Origin: Gilvimarinus polysaccharolyticus
Lineage (GTDB): Bacteria; Pseudomonadota; Gammaproteobacteria; Pseudomonadales; Cellvibrionaceae
DNA length: 64,000 bases
Assembly (NCBI RefSeq): GCF_001187555.1
Contig: NZ_LFIJ01000002.1
Coordinates: 1,178,545 to 1,242,544, forward strand
Reading direction: 5' to 3'
A program made the position numbers and the translations under genes. How positions within the stretch are numbered: the first letter of the stretch is position 1; every line of letters starts with the position of its first letter. Positions 14,645 through 23,936 of the stretch are shown here, one piece after another. The notes under the pieces were generated by a model that did not search any database, was not told the DNA's origin, and was given only the letters and a program-made list of their open reading frames with translations.

Positions 14645-14989
14645 TTAGCCTGCCTGTTGTTGGCTGCCATTGAGATTGTCCACGTCAAACAGGTAATCGT
14701 GCAGAATATCTACTTGATGGGCGGCCATGTAGCGCTCTAGCTGGTCGAGGCTGGTAAAGGCTGGGGTAATGGCGCTGCTGGGGTCGCCACTGTAATCGGC
14801 GCGAGTCATAATAACGACTTTTATGGGGGCCGCGTTACTATCGGGTGGGCTAAAAAGCAGCTGCAATACTTTAAATTTAAAATCGAGACAAAAACGCATT
14901 AAATTAGGGTAGATCGACTCTTGTCGGTTGTGGAAACGCAACTCTCGGGTGCCCAATAGTGTTTTATGGTGAGTGTTGTGTTGCGACAT
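14645..14989 (-). CDS. Small protein of unknown function
   Basis: 114 residues, not recognised. The N-terminus is His/Gln-rich (MSQHNTHHKTLLG). The middle is a mixed alpha/beta pattern (FKFKVLQLLFSPP, PIKVVIMTRADYSG), followed by a helix (SLDQLERYMAAHQ). There is no signal peptide or membrane segment. It runs convergent to DUF2750 and divergent from the LEA14-like gene. A perfect CRP-type palindrome centred about 76 bases upstream of its ATG suggests regulation by a CRP/Vfr protein. Confidence 0.6.
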   Translation of the reverse strand: MSQHNTHHKTLLGTRELRFHNRQESIYPNLMRFCLDFKFKVLQLLFSPPDSNAAPIKVVIMTRADYSGDPSSAITPAFTSLDQLERYMAAHQVDILHDYLFDVDNLNGSQQQAG

Positions 14990-15057
14990 AAAATTCTCTG
15001 CGTTGGCTTTGTTAAAATATTAAGTCTCGATTACATCATAGGTGGGTAGTTCGCTAG

Positions 15058-15073
15058 TGTGACGCCCGTCACA
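15058..15073. promoter_or_regulatory. CRP/Vfr-type operator
   Basis: The sequence TGTGA-CGCCCG-TCACA matches both half-sites of the CRP core without mismatch and has the correct six-base spacer. It lies between two divergent genes, 69 bases from the minus-strand start and 166 bases from the plus-strand start. Distance favours regulation of the minus-strand gene, though both are possible. Confidence 0.65.
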
Positions 15074-15238
15074 AAAAGCTTTGAGTGGCACTTTAGTCTG
15101 CTACCGTCGCCTTATTGGGTTTGCCTTGATTCCAGCGTCGATTTAATCATAATGCCACAGGCGGCGCGATGACTAAGCCGTATTAATAATACCTGTAGTC
15201 TAGCTGATATTGACTAGTCTGCACCTAGGAGCCACTGA

Positions 15239-15727
15239 ATGGCCATTATTGTTCGCCCCCTTGGCTTTGCTCGTCTGCTGAGTATTATAAGTTTGTTGCT
15301 ACTGGCCAGTTGTGCCAGTTTGCGGCCGGGCTTTACCCCGCCGCAGGTTAATATCACCGGATTGCGCTTGTTGCCTGCGGCGGCGGGTGAGTTGGCCCCG
15401 CGTTTAGGCTTGCGTTTACGGGTGACCAACCCCAACCCTGACGACTTAATTATTACCGGTATGTCGTACAATTTAGCCTTGCAAGGCTATGATTTGTTAA
15501 ATGGCGTAAGCGCCAACGTTCCGGTACTTAAAGCATATAGTGATACGCCATTAGAGCTGGAGTTGTCTGCCAATATTGTGGCGCTAGTGCGGTTAGCTCA
15601 TTCGCTGCAGCGCAACGGCGCAGGTCAAGTCGTTGCGTATGAGTTTTCTGCCAAGCTTGATACTGGCCATTATACCCCCTCGATTCGTCTTAATGAGTCG
15701 GGAGAGGTGAAGTTTGAATCGATGTAG
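15239..15727 (+). CDS. LEA14-like (WHy domain) lipoprotein
   Basis: 162 residues. The N-terminal hydrophobic segment ends in a lipobox (LLASC), so this is a membrane-anchored lipoprotein. The rest resembles the LEA type 2/WHy fold: PPQVNITGLRLLP, LRVTNPNPDDLIITGMSYN, then a C-terminal strand set. The NPN after a beta strand is the typical signature. Proteins of this kind are linked to desiccation or envelope stress; the role here is unproven. A GGAG lies just before the ATG, and parC follows after 47 bases. Confidence 0.75.
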   Translation: MAIIVRPLGFARLLSIISLLLLASCASLRPGFTPPQVNITGLRLLPAAAGELAPRLGLRLRVTNPNPDDLIITGMSYNLALQGYDLLNGVSANVPVLKAYSDTPLELELSANIVALVRLAHSLQRNGAGQVVAYEFSAKLDTGHYTPSIRLNESGEVKFESM

Positions 15728-15774
15728 GCGCAGCCTTAAACTAATGTTTAATGCGCGATTAATCAGGATAAAAA

Positions 15775-18036
15775 ATGTCTGAACACACTCAATTTTCTGA
15801 GGCAGAAGAGTTTATCTCCCTCAAAGAGTACGCCGAGAAAGCATATCTCGATTACTCCATGTACGTTATTCTCGACCGTGCGTTACCTCATGTAGGCGAC
15901 GGCTTAAAGCCTGTGCAACGGCGTATTATTTATGCCATGAGTGAGCTGGGTCTTAAGTCTACCGCCAAGTATAAAAAATCGGCGCGTACGGTCGGTGACG
16001 TTATTGGTAAGTTTCACCCGCACGGTGACTCGGCCGCCTACGAGGCGATGGTGATTATGGCCCAGCCATTCACATACCGCTATCCGTTGGTTGACGGGCA
16101 GGGCAACTGGGGTGCTCCAGACGATCCAAAATCATTCGCGGCCATGCGTTACACAGAATCAAAATTAACGCGCTACGCCGATGTTTTACTGGAAGAGTTA
16201 GGCCAAGGCACCGTAAATTGGCGGCCCAATTTTGACGGCACTATGGAAGAGCCCGAGGTTTTCCCTGCACGTGTGCCCAATATTTTACTTAACGGCACCA
16301 CCGGCATAGCTGTGGGGATGGCTACCGATATACCACCGCACAATTTACGCGAGGTGGTGGCCGCTTGTATTCATTTGTTGGACAATCCGAAGGCCGATGT
16401 CGCCGAGCTGTGTGAGTTTGTACACGGTCCAGATATGCCTACCGAGGCAGAAATTATTACCTCGCGAGACGACATTAAAACGATGTATCGCACCGGGCGT
16501 GGCAGTTTGCGTATGCGCGCGATTTACACGCGAGAAAAAGACACTGGTGATGTGGTCGTCACGGCCTTGCCACATCAGGTCAGCGGAGCAAAAATTTTAG
16601 AGCAAATAGCGGCGCAAATGCAGGCTAAAAAACTGCCTATGGTGGCCGATTTGCGCGATGAATCTGATCACGAAAACCCGACTCGACTAATCATTACGCC
16701 GCGCTCTAATCGAGTTGATTGTGAGCAGCTAATGCAGCACTTGTTTGCCTCTACCGATCTCGAAAAAACCTATCGTATTAATATGAATATGATCGGTGTT
16801 GATGGTCGACCACAAGTTAAAAATCTGCAAAAAATTCTATCCGAATGGCTCGCCTTTCGTACGGATACTGTGCGCAGGCGTTTAGAGTACCGGTTGCAAA
16901 AGGTCGAAGAGCGTCTATTGCGGTTGGCGGCATTGATGATCGTGTATCTTAACGTCGATGAAGTGATCCGGATTATTCGTGAAGAAGACCGCCCTAAAGC
17001 GGTTTTGATCGAGCGTTTTAATTTGGTCGAGATGCAAGCCGAGTATATTCTAGAAACTAAGTTGCGCCAGCTGGCACGACTAGAAGAAATGCGGATTCTT
17101 GAGGAGCAGCAAAAGCTCGAAAAAGAGCGTGCCGAGCTTGAAAAAATCTTGGCGTCATCGGCCCGCTTAAAAACCTTAATTCGCAAAGAGTTAAAGCAGG
17201 TGGCTGATGAGTTTGGCGATGACCGCCGCGCCCCCATTGTGACGCGTAAAGAAGCTCAAGCGTTTAGTGAGTCCGAGTTGGTGGGGGCCGATCCTGTCAC
17301 TGTTGTGGTGTCGGATAAAGGATGGATTCGCGCAGCTAAAGGTCACGACATTGACCCCGAATCACTCAACTATAAAGCCGGAGACCACTTTAAATTAGTG
17401 GTGTTAGGTAAGTCTAATCAGCAAGTTATTTTGTTGGATTCAACAGGGCGCAGCTACGCCATAGCCGCGCACACTTTGCCTTCAGCTCGGGGACAGGGGG
17501 ATCCACTTAGTGGCCGTTTAAACCCTCCTAACGGTGCAACTTTTGAAGGCCTGCTGATGGGCGGAGATGATCAGTCTATCTTATTGGCCAGTGATGGCGG
17601 TTATGGTTTTATTGCTTCACTTTCCGATCTGTACAGTAAAAATCGTGCCGGTAAAAACGCGATAACCTTACCTAAAGGCGCAGAAGTGTTAGCGCCATCG
17701 GTGGTGCTTGATCCTGAAAATGATTGGGTAGCCGCAGTGAGCAACGAAGGGCGGTTACTGTTGTTTCCTGTTGTTGAGCTGCCCCGTTTAGCGCGGGGCA
17801 AGGGTAATAAAATTATTAATATTCCCGCCGCTCGTGTACAGGCGCGTGAGGAGTTTGCTTTGGGGATTGTAACTTTATCGGCAGAGCAGTCGTTGACGGT
17901 TTACTCGGGCAAACGACATCTCACTTTAAAGCCGTCAGACCTAGAGCATTACCGAGGTGAGCGTGGACGCCGCGGCAATAAATTGCCGCGCGGATTTCAA
18001 AAGGTAGATCGCTTAGCGGTTAGTGAAAAGCAGTAG
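15775..18036 (+). CDS. parC: DNA topoisomerase IV subunit A
   Basis: 753 residues, the usual ParC length; GyrA is longer. It cuts and rejoins DNA with ParE and decatenates daughter chromosomes. The catalytic tyrosine is Y126 in [10 protein letters not shown]. The quinolone-resistance region reads [10 protein letters not shown], with Ser86 and Glu90 in the sensitive state. The C-terminal beta-pinwheel has degenerate repeats. ParE is not in the window. A CAGGA site precedes the ATG. Confidence 0.96.
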   Translation: MSEHTQFSEAEEFISLKEYAEKAYLDYSMYVILDRALPHVGDGLKPVQRRIIYAMSELGLKSTAKYKKSARTVGDVIGKFHPHGDSAAYEAMVIMAQPFTYRYPLVDGQGNWGAPDDPKSFAAMRYTESKLTRYADVLLEELGQGTVNWRPNFDGTMEEPEVFPARVPNILLNGTTGIAVGMATDIPPHNLREVVAACIHLLDNPKADVAELCEFVHGPDMPTEAEIITSRDDIKTMYRTGRGSLRMRAIYTREKDTGDVVVTALPHQVSGAKILEQIAAQMQAKKLPMVADLRDESDHENPTRLIITPRSNRVDCEQLMQHLFASTDLEKTYRINMNMIGVDGRPQVKNLQKILSEWLAFRTDTVRRRLEYRLQKVEERLLRLAALMIVYLNVDEVIRIIREEDRPKAVLIERFNLVEMQAEYILETKLRQLARLEEMRILEEQQKLEKERAELEKILASSARLKTLIRKELKQVADEFGDDRRAPIVTRKEAQAFSESELVGADPVTVVVSDKGWIRAAKGHDIDPESLNYKAGDHFKLVVLGKSNQQVILLDSTGRSYAIAAHTLPSARGQGDPLSGRLNPPNGATFEGLLMGGDDQSILLASDGGYGFIASLSDLYSKNRAGKNAITLPKGAEVLAPSVVLDPENDWVAAVSNEGRLLLFPVVELPRLARGKGNKIINIPAARVQAREEFALGIVTLSAEQSLTVYSGKRHLTLKPSDLEHYRGERGRRGNKLPRGFQKVDRLAVSEKQ

Positions 18037-18084
18037 TGAATAACACTACCCTTAACAAGAATAAGAAAACACTGGGAGCTGACA

Positions 18085-18351
18085 GTGAGTGATAAACGAG
18101 AACATTTACGTACGCCAATAGCTTGCAGAATTAAAATTGTTCACGCTGAGCTTGGCGAAATGCTGGTAAAAACTCGCGATCTATCGGATGGCGGGGTTTT
18201 TGTGCTGCTCGACCCAGCCCAGGCACCTCCGATTGGCTCTTTCGTCACCGGGCAGGTTCAGGGATTGATGGACGATGCCCCAATCCTTGAGATGGAGGTC
18301 GTACGCGCCGAACCTGAGGGTATTGGCTTGCGTTTTGTCGTGACAGAATAA
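18085..18351 (+). CDS. PilZ-domain protein
   Basis: 88 residues from a GTG preceded by GGGAG. It consists of a single PilZ domain: the RxxxR motif is REHLR and the (D/N)xSxxG motif is DLSDGG, so the cyclic di-GMP ligands are intact. Single-domain PilZ proteins act as c-di-GMP receptors that control motility, pili or exopolysaccharide. The next gene starts 12 bases later, so the pair is probably one transcript, which matters because that gene encodes a pilin-like domain. Confidence 0.85.
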   Translation: MSDKREHLRTPIACRIKIVHAELGEMLVKTRDLSDGGVFVLLDPAQAPPIGSFVTGQVQGLMDDAPILEMEVVRAEPEGIGLRFVVTE

Positions 18352-18363
18352 TAAGGGGATCCT

Positions 18364-19566
18364 GTGCGTATTTGGATTGGTTTGGGATTGTTGATCGCAT
18401 TATTGAATGCCTCCGTGGCTCAAGCGCAAATCTATAGCTGGACGGATGCTAATGGCCGAGTTCATTACTCCGATCAAGCTACAGATAAAAACGCTGTTTT
18501 ACAGTCGATAGATGTTGGCACAATGCCAGCCCCGAAGATGATCGAGACAGCCAAACCGGCACTTTTTGTGCCACCTCTTTATCCGTTAATCGTCGCGCAG
18601 TTTGAGTACAGCGAGGCGCTGCTTAACAATTCAAAATCGGCCGCTCGGTTTTACTTTGGTGGCGACTGTGTATCACCTACGGCATTGCGTTTAGAGGCTT
18701 TGTTTACACGTTTGCCAAGTGTTGTACGTACGCCGGAACAGCTGCAGGTAGATATGTTTCGTGCAATTCGTAGGTTAGGGCACACGAGCTTGTATCGTGC
18801 AGGACACTATACGGGTGCCAACGTTGATGCCACCGCGGCGCGGTATTTGCGCGCACAAATAATAGATTTTGATATTGCCACTTGCCGCGCTGATGGTGCA
18901 TCCAGTAGTAGCTCGTCAGAGCTAAAAGAAATGATGATGCCTAAATTTAAAATTGCCAATGGCTGGCTTAAAGTGCGTTGGCAGTTAAGTGATACACCAA
19001 ATGGCGAGCCATTATTCTCCATTATTACCGAAGGCTCTGCGGCGACCCAAATAAATATGGATGTGAATTTACAGTCGGTTATGCGAGAGAGCTTTATGGC
19101 AGCAGCGGCTAATGCCTTAAATGACGATCATTTACGTCAAGCTTTGGCGATAAATCGCGATACAATTCCCGCTGACAATAATGCGCCATCATCTGCGCCG
19201 CAGCCGTCGCCAACAGCGACGAACTGGGCAGAACAGCAGCTATTACGCCAAACAAATTTTGTTGCAGCATTAAGCGAGCTTAGCATCGTGAAAACGATGG
19301 TGGCCGAATATTATCAGATGCGCGGAGTGATGCCGGCATCGATCAGTGTACTCGGAATCACCTCCGAGACAGTGCAAAGCAGCGCTTACTTGTCGGCGTT
19401 ACAGATGCAAGCTCCCGGTGTTATTTACGCCGAATTAAATGCCGGAAAGTTTTCGGCTGGGCAGTTTATTGAGTTAACGCCAGAGATTAGTAAAGGCTTT
19501 ACCTTAATAGAATGGCACTGCGAAACCAGTGTGGATGTGAAAATGTCGGCCTGCCCATCGTTATAG
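18364..19566 (+). CDS. Exported protein with DUF4124 N-terminus and pilin-like C-terminus
   Basis: 400 residues from a GTG after AAGGGG. There is a Sec signal peptide (residues 1-21, ending AQA), then a DUF4124 segment (IYSWTDANGRVHYSDQA). An unrecognised region of about 230 residues follows, with a serine run (SSSSSS), and then a Pro/Ser-rich linker (SSAPQPSPTATNW). The last 100 residues look like the globular part of a type IV pilin: MVAEYYQMRGVMPAS, then FIELTPEISKG, and a closing Cys pair (WHC...SAC) as in the pilin disulfide loop. A prepilin peptidase site and hydrophobic alpha-1 helix are absent. It could be an accessory to pili or a periplasmic protein that borrowed the fold. Confidence 0.65.
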   Translation: MRIWIGLGLLIALLNASVAQAQIYSWTDANGRVHYSDQATDKNAVLQSIDVGTMPAPKMIETAKPALFVPPLYPLIVAQFEYSEALLNNSKSAARFYFGGDCVSPTALRLEALFTRLPSVVRTPEQLQVDMFRAIRRLGHTSLYRAGHYTGANVDATAARYLRAQIIDFDIATCRADGASSSSSSELKEMMMPKFKIANGWLKVRWQLSDTPNGEPLFSIITEGSAATQINMDVNLQSVMRESFMAAAANALNDDHLRQALAINRDTIPADNNAPSSAPQPSPTATNWAEQQLLRQTNFVAALSELSIVKTMVAEYYQMRGVMPASISVLGITSETVQSSAYLSALQMQAPGVIYAELNAGKFSAGQFIELTPEISKGFTLIEWHCETSVDVKMSACPSL

Positions 19567-19601
19567 GCGCTGCACACTAAATCTAATATTGGGGTGTTGT
19601 T

Positions 19602-20675
19602 ATGCTTGTAAAGCTACTTCGCATCATGCTGCTCGCCAACATCGGTTGGCTGCTAAGCGTGCCGGTAATGGCCGCGGTTATTTTACAGTATCACCATGTT
19701 AGCGATCAGGCCCCCAGCTCCACATCGACCAGTGTCGAGCGCTTTAAGCAGCATTTAAGTTATCTCTCCGAGCATCAGTTTGATGTTATCGCACTGCCCG
19801 AGTTGATTGCTCGATTAAAAAATGGCAAAACACTCAACGACAAAACAGTTGTCATTACCTTTGATGATGGTTATCGCTCGGTGTATGACACGGCCTTTGC
19901 GTTGTTACGCGAATACGGCTTTGCTTTTACCGTATTTGTGAATAGCGCGCCTATTGATCGTGATTTTCAAGAGTTTGTTACGTGGCCTGAGCTGAAAAAA
20001 ATGACACAGGCGGGCGCTACCATTGCCAACCACACGGTGACTCATCCTTTTATGCAGCGTTTATTGCAGGGTGAAACCGAAGCCGAGTGGCGTGAGCGTA
20101 TGGCGGCTGAGATCATCGGTGCCGAAGAGGCAATTGAGGCCCATACCGGCCAATCGGTTAAATTACTGGCTTACCCCTACGGTGAGTTCGATGCCAAACT
20201 TGAGCGCTTGGTACAACAGCTCGGCTACATTGGTTTTGGGCAGCACTCAGGAGCCGTGGGGCCCGACTCAGATGTATTAGCGCTGCCGCGCTTTCCTATG
20301 GGCGGCAACTATGGCGAGATGGATAGTTTTATAACCAAAGTGCAAGCGCGCGCATTACCCATTAAGCGCCGTCAGCTTATCGGTGACGACGGGCAGCGGC
20401 TATCAGAGGCAACCGTGGCTGCCGGTACTCGACCACAGTTGCAGTTGACACTTGCCGATGCAGCATTGGCAATGCGCCTTAGCTGTTATCACGGTGGGGA
20501 TAAGTTACCTGTAACAGTTGCCAATAAAATCGTCACCGTTAAGCCGGTGCAGGTATTAAGGTTTGGGCGCTCGCGTTACAATTGCACGGCGCGGGCAGAC
20601 GATGGTCGGTATTATTGGTTTTCGCAGCCGTGGTTTGTTACTGGAGAGCAAGGGCAATGGCAGCACGAGAGTTAG
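19602..20675 (+). CDS. Polysaccharide deacetylase family protein
   Basis: 357 residues with a signal peptide (about residues 1-25). The NodB domain has the catalytic/metal motif VITFDDGYRSVYD and the His pair in ANHTVTHPF, then AYPYGEFD. Members remove acetyl groups from N-acetylglucosamine polymers at the cell surface. Residues beyond about 245 form an extra domain that was not recognised (LQLTLADAALAMRLSCYHGG). It shows no sequence tie to the preceding DUF4124/pilin gene apart from proximity (36 bases). The DUF924 gene begins within its last 19 bases. Confidence 0.88.
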   Translation: MLVKLLRIMLLANIGWLLSVPVMAAVILQYHHVSDQAPSSTSTSVERFKQHLSYLSEHQFDVIALPELIARLKNGKTLNDKTVVITFDDGYRSVYDTAFALLREYGFAFTVFVNSAPIDRDFQEFVTWPELKKMTQAGATIANHTVTHPFMQRLLQGETEAEWRERMAAEIIGAEEAIEAHTGQSVKLLAYPYGEFDAKLERLVQQLGYIGFGQHSGAVGPDSDVLALPRFPMGGNYGEMDSFITKVQARALPIKRRQLIGDDGQRLSEATVAAGTRPQLQLTLADAALAMRLSCYHGGDKLPVTVANKIVTVKPVQVLRFGRSRYNCTARADDGRYYWFSQPWFVTGEQGQWQHES

Positions 20676-21205
20676 ATTCTGTATTAACCTATTGGTTTGA
20701 CACCCTTAAGCCCGCTGATTGGTTTCGTAAAAGTGCTACGCTTGATGCTGATATTACGCAAAGGTTTGCATCGCTGCATCTACGTTTGGCGAATGAGCCT
20801 TTGGATGCGGCGACGTTAAGCACCAGTGAGGCGCTGGCGGTGGTAATCGTGTTAGATCAATTCTCACGTAATATATATCGTGATAAGGCACAAGCATTTG
20901 CCTTTGATGCTAAAGCATTGTGTTTGGCGCAGCAGTTGGTGGCGCAAGGACGGGATCAACAACTGCCCGCCCAGCAACGGATGTTTTTATATATGCCATA
21001 TATGCACAGCGAAGAACTAGCCGTGCACGATGATGCGGTGACACTTTTTACGGCATTGGGGTTTGCCAATAATCTTAAATTTGAACATCAGCATCGCGAT
21101 ATTATTAAGCGTTTTGGTCGCTACCCGCATCGTAACGATATTCTGGGGCGAACCAGTAGTAAAGCGGAGCTGGATTTTTTACAGCAGCCCGGCTCGTCTT
21201 TTTAG
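20657..21205 (+). CDS. DUF924 family protein
   Basis: 182 residues from the ATG at 20657, chosen because AGGG precedes it and the family begins near VLTYWFDTLKPADWFRKS. The conserved core LDQFSRNIYRDKAQAFAFD and a second block, MFLYMPYMHSEELAVHD, identify DUF924, an all-helical TPR-like fold of unknown function. It overlaps the end of the deacetylase gene by 19 bases, so translation is likely coupled. Confidence 0.88.
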   Translation: MAARELDSVLTYWFDTLKPADWFRKSATLDADITQRFASLHLRLANEPLDAATLSTSEALAVVIVLDQFSRNIYRDKAQAFAFDAKALCLAQQLVAQGRDQQLPAQQRMFLYMPYMHSEELAVHDDAVTLFTALGFANNLKFEHQHRDIIKRFGRYPHRNDILGRTSSKAELDFLQQPGSSF

Positions 21206-21227
21206 TCGTCTATAGAGCGTCTTTCTG

Positions 21228-22061
21228 TTAATAGTCTGTGTCCAATGAGTCGAGTTTATTGTATTTAATAAGCTCAGAGATCTCGTCTACGTAAACTTGT
21301 CCGCGGCTAGAATAACCCGTTAACCCAGGAATTAATGCCAGACCGCCAATGCGCTTATCTGCTTGGCGTAATGCCGCGCGGCGTGTGCGTACATCGCGGT
21401 ATGTGCGATGGGTGTTAATATTGCGATAATAGGCGTTAACCGCTTGTTCTAGGCTGGAAAATTTCCGTACCTCGTGTGCGGCACCTTTTGAGCGGCGCTT
21501 GGGGATTAAGCCGCAGCCTTTGGTGTAGCACCACTGACCAAATAAATTTTGTGCCTGTTGGGCAAAGCGAGAGGTTCCCCAGCCCGATTCCGCCGCTGCT
21601 TGGGCGATCACCATAGAGGCGGGAATTACATCGATTCGCAACAGTAATTGTTCAATTTTTTGTGCCGTTGTTAATGCTTGTTGCAAATCATTTTGGCTGT
21701 CATTTTTTTTGTTTTTAATCTTGTAGTGCAACACTAAACGCTGCAGTTGACCTTTTTGCACGTGGGTCAAGGTTTCGCCGCGAGCGAGCCTTGCCTGCAT
21801 CTCAAGCACAAGCTTGCGCACCTCTAATAGCGCGCTGTTTTTTTGTGCAATCATGGGGGTAATTAACTGAATAAAAGTTTGCTTGCGAGTGGGAATGTCG
21901 GCAATGTCCTGCATGTTAGGCAATAAAGTACTGCCCTCAATGCTGCCCAGTTCGGTGGGGGTGTAAGTGCTGTGAGAGAAAAACATAACCAGCGACAGTG
22001 TGGCCAAAGCATAAAGGGCCAGCGCGCCAGCCAGTAGCTGAAATTTACGTTGCTGGGGCAT
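21228..22061 (-). CDS. Bax-like glucosaminidase
   Basis: 277 residues. An N-terminal membrane anchor (LLAGALALYALATLSLVMFF) is followed by a periplasmic domain. Residues 150-240 carry the glucosaminidase signature IAQAAAESGWGTSRFAQQ, with its catalytic Glu, and NLFGQWC; this is the E. coli Bax/LytG group, which cuts beta-N-acetylglucosaminyl bonds in peptidoglycan. An extra hydrophilic region lies between the anchor and the domain. GAGG precedes the ATG. Just upstream on the same strand is the P-like loader gene, with about 40 bases between. Confidence 0.88.
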   Translation of the reverse strand: MPQQRKFQLLAGALALYALATLSLVMFFSHSTYTPTELGSIEGSTLLPNMQDIADIPTRKQTFIQLITPMIAQKNSALLEVRKLVLEMQARLARGETLTHVQKGQLQRLVLHYKIKNKKNDSQNDLQQALTTAQKIEQLLLRIDVIPASMVIAQAAAESGWGTSRFAQQAQNLFGQWCYTKGCGLIPKRRSKGAAHEVRKFSSLEQAVNAYYRNINTHRTYRDVRTRRAALRQADKRIGGLALIPGLTGYSSRGQVYVDEISELIKYNKLDSLDTDY

Positions 22062-22100
22062 CGCGACCTCGAGGCTGCTAGGTGATTTAGTTGCTATTAA

Positions 22101-22769
22101 TTAAAGATCTAATGAATCGCGTAGAGCTTGCATACGGAGCTGGTTTTCTTCGCGGCTAAGAGGTGTCTCAATATTCTCGGGTAGCGCTGGGGTATCGGGT
22201 GCGGCTAGTTCTTCGCCATTAATAACGCGCTCACATAGACGTTTATAGTGCTGTTCAAAAACCGGAAAGGCAGCCCGTTCGGTACTGCTACTTAGAAAGT
22301 ACCAATCGCTGGCGCGACCGGCGTAATACACCGCTGGGTGACTCCAAGCAAACGTGGTTTTGGGTGAGGGTGCTTGGCAGGCTTCGACATAAGCGGCGTG
22401 GGGATCTTTTAAACCGTGCTTACGCGGGTCACCCTGACAGGCCACCATCATTTTATTTAAAGTGGGAAGGTACTCGGAGGTTTCTATCACCTCGCGTGCG
22501 CCACGGCGGATGGTATCTGGCTCAAAGCGTTGCAGTGACTCTAGCCACAGTTTTTTGATTTGGCCAAGTACCGCACCATCGCTGTAAGCTTTGTAGTACT
22601 GGTTGTGATAATTAATACGAAACAGCGCAAACACCTCATTGAGTGCATCAATGTGAGCATCACTGGGCGCGGCGTGGCTCTCAGCTGGCCCAGCTGCGGT
22701 CGGTGAGGTCTTGGATGAGGCTTCGATCTCGCGTTGCGCTTGTTGCAGTAGTTTGTTGCTGTCCTGCAT
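22101..22769 (-). CDS. Replication protein P-like putative helicase loader
   Basis: 222 residues from the ATG at 22769; the open frame runs further upstream but overlaps deeply with the preceding gene. A coiled, polar N-terminus (KLLQQAQREIEA) leads to a domain whose pattern, LNEVFALFRINYHNQYYK ... KLWLESLQRF, recalls phage lambda P-type helicase loaders. It continues with a block typical of that group, LPTLNKMMVACQ, and a conserved tail (AVYYAGRASDWYFL). Its start lies 89 bases inside the DnaT-like gene, so the two are translated together. A role in replicative helicase loading or primosome assembly is inferred, not shown. Confidence 0.55.
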   Translation of the reverse strand: MQDSNKLLQQAQREIEASSKTSPTAAGPAESHAAPSDAHIDALNEVFALFRINYHNQYYKAYSDGAVLGQIKKLWLESLQRFEPDTIRRGAREVIETSEYLPTLNKMMVACQGDPRKHGLKDPHAAYVEACQAPSPKTTFAWSHPAVYYAGRASDWYFLSSSTERAAFPVFEQHYKRLCERVINGEELAAPDTPALPENIETPLSREENQLRMQALRDSLDL

Positions 22770-23817
22770 GGTTATGTACCTGTGTCGGCTGAGCATTGAG
22801 TGCGTGTTGACGCGCCCAGTGATGTTTAACGTGTTGTAAGAATTTGGTGTTCCAAGAGGCGTTAAGCTGGTTACTGTCGCGCCAGAATAAAACAAACTCG
22901 GGGACCTGTTGTCGAGCAAAATCTAAATTAATATTGGCCAGCTTGAGCACATCGTAAACATCGCGGCTGGGTTGCCAGTCGGGGGCGATCCGTTGTGGCG
23001 CGGTATCGTGCTCCAGTGCGCTGGTGTAACGCGCCCATTGGCGTTTTACGTGTTGAATAAACTTGCTGTTCCAAGTGCGTCCTACATCGCCACGCTCGCG
23101 CCAATACAATACAAATTCGGGTATGGCATCTTCTACAAACGCTTGGTTGATATTGGCGTTGCGTACCAAAAGTTGCATGGCATCGGGCGATGGACGCCAG
23201 TTGTCTTGTAGCGCGACGTCTTGGTCGCGCTTAAATAAGCCGGTTTCGTGTTCACGCCACTGGCGCACCACATGCTTAAGAAACTTGGCTCCCCAAGCGT
23301 GATGGGATTCGCCGCGCTCACGCCAATAAGTAACAAACTCTGGCAGCTGTTGCCGAATAAAATAATCGGGAATGTTGTATTGGGCAATTTGTGCCATTAG
23401 TTCGGAATCGGGCTGCCATTGGGCACCAATGGTATTACTTTGGCGCAGTGCCGGGCTGGGGGCTGGGCGCCGCGCCGCAATCGGTGCGTTAACGGCGGCG
23501 CTTGGTGCGGCGATTACCCCGGCCGCTAAGCGTACCCGCAATTCACCGCTTGAGGTGAACGGCGGGCTTAACAGCTCGATTAAACCTTGCTCCTGGAGGT
23601 TTTTGCTAATCCGTTGTACGTCTTCGGGGCGCCAAAAGCCCAGTCGTTCGGCGGCACCAGCGGCGTTTAAGCAAACGGTATCTTGTGCCTGTCCAGGCAG
23701 CACCAGCTCACCCAGCGCACACAACATAATCGCCTCTTCTAGGCCAATGGTGGCGGCTAAAGAGGGCGAGAGCAATAGCGGTTTTTCGGGCAGTAGTGTC
23801 GAGGTCATAGGGTGCAC
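22681..23817 (-). CDS. DnaT-like primosomal protein with three tandem ssDNA-binding domains
   Basis: 378 residues. The GTG at 23817 or the ATG at 23808 may start it; neither has a clear ribosome site. Residues 10-85 look like a winged-helix module (GLEEAIMLCALGELVLPG, then NLQEQGLIELL). Three copies of a DnaT-type domain of about 65 residues follow, each built on WxP(S/D)...VPEFVxYWRERG...W(N/G)xKFxxHVxRQW. They span roughly residues 130-195, 205-270 and 285-345. E. coli DnaT has a single such domain and helps load DnaB during PriA-dependent restart. The pair with the P-like gene suggests a primosome-type role. No phage genes are nearby. Confidence 0.75.
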   Translation of the reverse strand: MHPMTSTLLPEKPLLLSPSLAATIGLEEAIMLCALGELVLPGQAQDTVCLNAAGAAERLGFWRPEDVQRISKNLQEQGLIELLSPPFTSSGELRVRLAAGVIAAPSAAVNAPIAARRPAPSPALRQSNTIGAQWQPDSELMAQIAQYNIPDYFIRQQLPEFVTYWRERGESHHAWGAKFLKHVVRQWREHETGLFKRDQDVALQDNWRPSPDAMQLLVRNANINQAFVEDAIPEFVLYWRERGDVGRTWNSKFIQHVKRQWARYTSALEHDTAPQRIAPDWQPSRDVYDVLKLANINLDFARQQVPEFVLFWRDSNQLNASWNTKFLQHVKHHWARQHALNAQPTQVHNHAGQQQTTATSATRDRSLIQDLTDRSWAS

Positions 23818-23936
23818 TTTAGCATTGTTCGGGGGCGTGTTTGTAGGGGCTTTTACCGGCTGAGCTTAGCGGCTACCAGCTTCCGCTACGCTTATGCACT
23901 GTGACTGCTTGAGGCATTATATATTGCTGCACGAGG

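Noticed and set aside
22101-23817. Prophage origin of the P-like/DnaT pair
   Set aside because: No integrase, terminase or structural genes are near; the flanking genes (Bax-like, cti) are chromosomal.
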